Assembly (NCBI GenBank): GCA_033439795.1
Contig: JAUTDP010000013.1
Span: forward strand, 1,364,001-1,428,000
Source of the DNA: Sordaria brevicollis
Taxonomy: Eukaryota; Ascomycota; Sordariomycetes; Sordariales; Sordariaceae
Length of the DNA: 64,000 nt
Direction of reading: 5' to 3'
The position numbers and the translations under genes were made by a program. The notes under the pieces are model-generated. The model did not search any database. It had not been told where the DNA came from and saw only the letters and a program-made list of their open reading frames with translations. Positions 61,687 to 64,000 of the stretch are shown here, piece after piece (position 1 is the first letter of the stretch; the number at the start of each line of letters is the position of its first letter).

Positions 61687-63713
61687 TTATAATTGTTCCT
61701 CGGCAACTTTGAGTGCTCTGGTGAAAACACTGACAAGTTCATCTGTTTCCTCCAATCCGACGCTGATCCGTATAAGGTCTCTGTCAACGCCATACTGCTC
61801 AGCCCAGTCTAACTCTTGATAGTGCGCCAGGAGCACATATGGCGAAGTCAATGTGAAATTGGTTCCCAAGCTCGGTCCCTTGGCTGTCTCGATGGCGTCG
61901 TAGAAGGCCACAGCCTGCTTGTTTTCTTTAAAGACCACCGAGACAAGACCGCCGTAACCCCCTTGGGGCAGCTTGACCGCTTCGTAGTTGGCTCGTGAGT
62001 CGTTGTACTTGGGGTAATAGAGAGTCTTGACGAGCGAGTGATCTTTGAGGACACGGCAGATGGCCTCAGCATTTGCATTGACGCGGTCTATGCGCGCAAC
62101 AAAGTCTCTGCTGTTGCGCTCCATGAAGATAACATCCTCGGGCCAGTATGTGTCCTCAAATTCCTGCTGGACAAAGACCTTCAGGGCCGAGTAGTATCGT
62201 GAGTTTGGGTTCAAGATAGCACCGCCGCCCATGACGTTGCAGTCGCCACTGAAGATCTTGGTCAGACTGCTAACAACAATATCCGCGTACTGAAGGACAT
62301 TGATGTTCGCAAAGGTGCCGATAGTCTCGTCCACGACAACGGCAAATTCGTACTTGTCAGCCAATTCCCGGATTCGGACCAGATTAGGACACGTAAGTAT
62401 GGGGTTTCCCGGAAATTCACAAAAGAGAGCAAGATACCGCTCTCCGGCCTTGAGGCGAGCCTCCAAGTCGTCGAGGTCCGACTCGGAAGCGCGGCCGTAG
62501 AATAAGGCACCGGAAGGGTTGAACTTTTCGAGGATCTTGAGCGTATCGACGTAGGGGAATCCAAAGTTGATGCTTTTCAGCGGGATGCTACCAGGCCGGG
62601 TACGAATGGAAAAAAGCGCCCTGTGAGCATGGAAAATGGCGTTCATTCCGCATGGGAAGAGATAAATATCTTCCTCGCGGAGATTGACAATGCCGCGGGT
62701 ATTGGAACTCATTTGCTTTTCTGACAGCGAGACGCAGCCTCCAAGATCATGGTCAGCACTTCGCAGTGCTCCGGCGATGCGTCTCTTGATTGCGGACTTG
62801 GCGGGTTGCAAAAACGAGAGATCGAGATTTCTGCCGAACCGCTCTTCTAGAAAACGCGAAGTCTCCTGTATCATGGCCGTCTCACCGGCGGTACCGTTGA
62901 CATGACTGTGCATGTTTGGCTGTTGATTTCCTCCCGCGTCAAGCGAAGCCTGCCGCTGGTAACGCTTAGGGCCCCGACACGGTTTTGCTGAAGAAGAGGC
63001 ATCTGCTTGGCGAAGCTCAACATCAGGACGTAGTAAGCCGTCTTTGAACAAACCGTGACAGAACTCGGCCCGTCGACTAGAAACACCATCTCCACTGTGC
63101 TGCCAGTACTGCTTTGCAAAGGGAAAGCCGTCTTGTGGAAAAACCACGGCAGAAATTGCGGGGGTGAGAGGCTCCAGTGCACGCGCCTCGGAGTTTGACA
63201 TGTCGAGAACGAGGTTGATGACCCGGGTGTTACTGCAGATATCGGCAGGTGCTCGTGAACGGATAAAATCAACGCACCGTGAGGCACTGTTCGGCGTAGG
63301 GAAGAGCATGGCTGTCATATCATTAGGTCCCTTGGCCTTTGTATCGACATGCTTGGCCACGATATCAGCAGCAAAGGCCTGGATGCTCCGGTGGATAAAG
63401 AAGCTGATGGAAGCCAGTCAGTACAGCCACAGGACCGGTTCGCTATATTTTGACGGCGATGAACTGTTCGGAGGACGGGCGGACACTTACCGAGGATACC
63501 CCGTCGTCATGCGCTTGACCACCCAGTCCTGGCCCTCCTCGTAGCCGATATTGGCACTCCAGGTTGGGAGTGAGACGCTCACGGCCTATATACATCAAGT
63601 TGGGGTCGTCAGCATGAGGAGCGATTGGAGTGGTGAGTTTCATGTGCGTGGGCATGACTGCATACATGAGCGGTCTCCGAGGGTATAGAATCCCCAAGCT
63701 CGAACGTAGGCAT
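61687..63713 (-). CDS. Fungal cystathionine gamma-synthase-type PLP enzyme, three exons
   Basis: Exons on the minus strand: 63713-63666, 63585-63491 and 63403-61687, joined in frame to 619 aa, the size of fungal cystathionine gamma-synthases (STR2/MET-7 type). The N-terminal region has the family-typical H-A-V-S-V-S-L-P-T-W and T-T-G-Y-P-R-F-F-I-H blocks, encoded by the small exons. The C-terminal two thirds is a fold-type I PLP enzyme of the Cys/Met metabolism family: C-G-M-N-A near residue 299 (cofactor phosphate), V-V-D-E-T with D406 (pyridine nitrogen), S-S-L-T-K with the PLP lysine K430, then a G-G-G block. The predicted reaction joins an activated homoserine ester with cysteine to cystathionine for methionine synthesis. 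All key residues are present; substrate choice against related gamma-synthases cannot be settled from sequence alone. Confidence 0.9.
63404..63490 (-). other. Intron 2 of the cystathionine gamma-synthase gene
   Basis: 87 bp on the minus strand, GTAAGT donor, ATCAG acceptor, CTGAC branch point. It splits the Arg codon of G-Y-P-R-F-F-I-H. Confidence 0.88.
63586..63665 (-). other. Intron 1 of the cystathionine gamma-synthase gene
   Basis: 80 bp on the minus strand, GTATGC donor, ATATAG acceptor, CTGAC branch-point candidate. It links H16 to A17 in the conserved H-A-V-S-V-S block. Confidence 0.87.
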
Positions 63714-64000
63714 GGTCTACGTAGCCCAGTGCCAGGTGAGAACGGACAAGTGGCCGGGGCGGGTTTTGATGCTGTGTGAGCGTGATGGGGTGAACGCCCT
63801 CTCTCTTGGTTCCTTTTGGCCTGATGGGATGCGTGCTGTCTTCGTGTTAGCCAGGCACCTTCAGCTGCTCAGAAATGCGATCAAGAGCAAACCCAAGTGC
63901 ATCCGCGTGGCTTACCCAGGTTCCGGCGTGTCGTGTTGGCTAATATGACCCGATTTCGGTTTACCTCACTATTCAAAGTATAGGGATGAGTCAATGAGTG
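63714..64000 (-). promoter_or_regulatory. Upstream region of the cystathionine gamma-synthase gene with a Gcn4/CPC1-type site
   Basis: The 287 bases to the window edge are the 5' leader and proximal promoter. TGAGTCA (63987-63993, TGACTCA on the gene strand) matches the bZIP site of the general amino acid control regulator (Gcn4, CPC1/CpcA), fitting an amino-acid biosynthetic gene. No clear CYS3/sulfur-control palindrome was seen. A 78-codon plus frame here (63712-63948) is taken as chance. Confidence 0.5.

Noticed and set aside
63443..63697. 84-codon minus ORF overlapping the first exons of the cystathionine gamma-synthase gene
   Set aside because: It reads through both introns in the wrong frame; the spliced frame gives the conserved family blocks instead.
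63712..63948. 78-codon plus ORF at the right edge
   Set aside because: Lies in the promoter/leader of the minus-strand gene and shows no domain.

Overview
The window is eukaryotic, from a filamentous ascomycete fungus, probably a Sordariomycete (inference from the short introns with CTGAC/CTAAC branch points, the gene families, ACCT-repeat promoters and RIP-type mutation). It falls into two unlike parts: about 58 kb of very AT-rich, TpA-rich mutated repeats, then from about 58.7 kb about 5 kb of normal GC-balanced sequence with two intact intron-containing genes.

Positions 1-4480 are the mutated pol of a Ty1/copia retrotransposon entering from the left edge. Positions 4481-5548 are lightly mutated AT-rich sequence. 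Positions 5549-58359 are one Ty3/gypsy LTR retrotransposon (A) into which others inserted successively. I resolved six LTR elements by pairing LTRs of equal length and finding an identical 5-bp target-site duplication for each: A 5549-58359 (LTR 262, ATAGC), B 11912-57450 (LTR 230, GTCCT), C 12624-47834 (LTR 286, TTTCC), D 17835-45208 (LTR 409, ATACG), E 21762-29438 (LTR 286, TAAAT), F 36946-44322 (LTR 227, GATAA). The order is A contains B contains C contains D, and D contains E, a Helitron-like insertion (about 29578-30395) and F. Without inserts the elements are about 7.3 kb (A), 10.3 kb (B), 7.8 kb (C), 11.5 kb (D), 7.7 kb (E) and 7.4 kb (F). All lie in sense orientation on the + strand, and all gag-pol frames are destroyed by C-to-T/G-to-A changes in the CpA/TpG context of repeat-induced point mutation (RIP).

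Three elements carry coding material beyond gag-pol: D has a long sense ORF after integrase (about 670 codons before F splits it), F has an antisense ORF between pol and its 3' LTR with a lysine-rich tail, and B has a coiled-coil ORF after integrase. C has in-frame repeats of about 44 residues near its 3' end. In all six elements the outer edges of the LTRs escaped RIP while the inner parts did not.

The right end has a four-exon gene for an SPX-RING protein (444 aa, phosphate/inositol-pyrophosphate sensing E3 type, C-terminal CaaX box, overlapping uORF) on +, and convergent to it a three-exon gene for a fungal cystathionine gamma-synthase (619 aa) on -, with a TGAGTCA Gcn4/CPC1-type site upstream. 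These two genes are unrelated in pathway and are ordinary neighbours at the edge of the repeat block.
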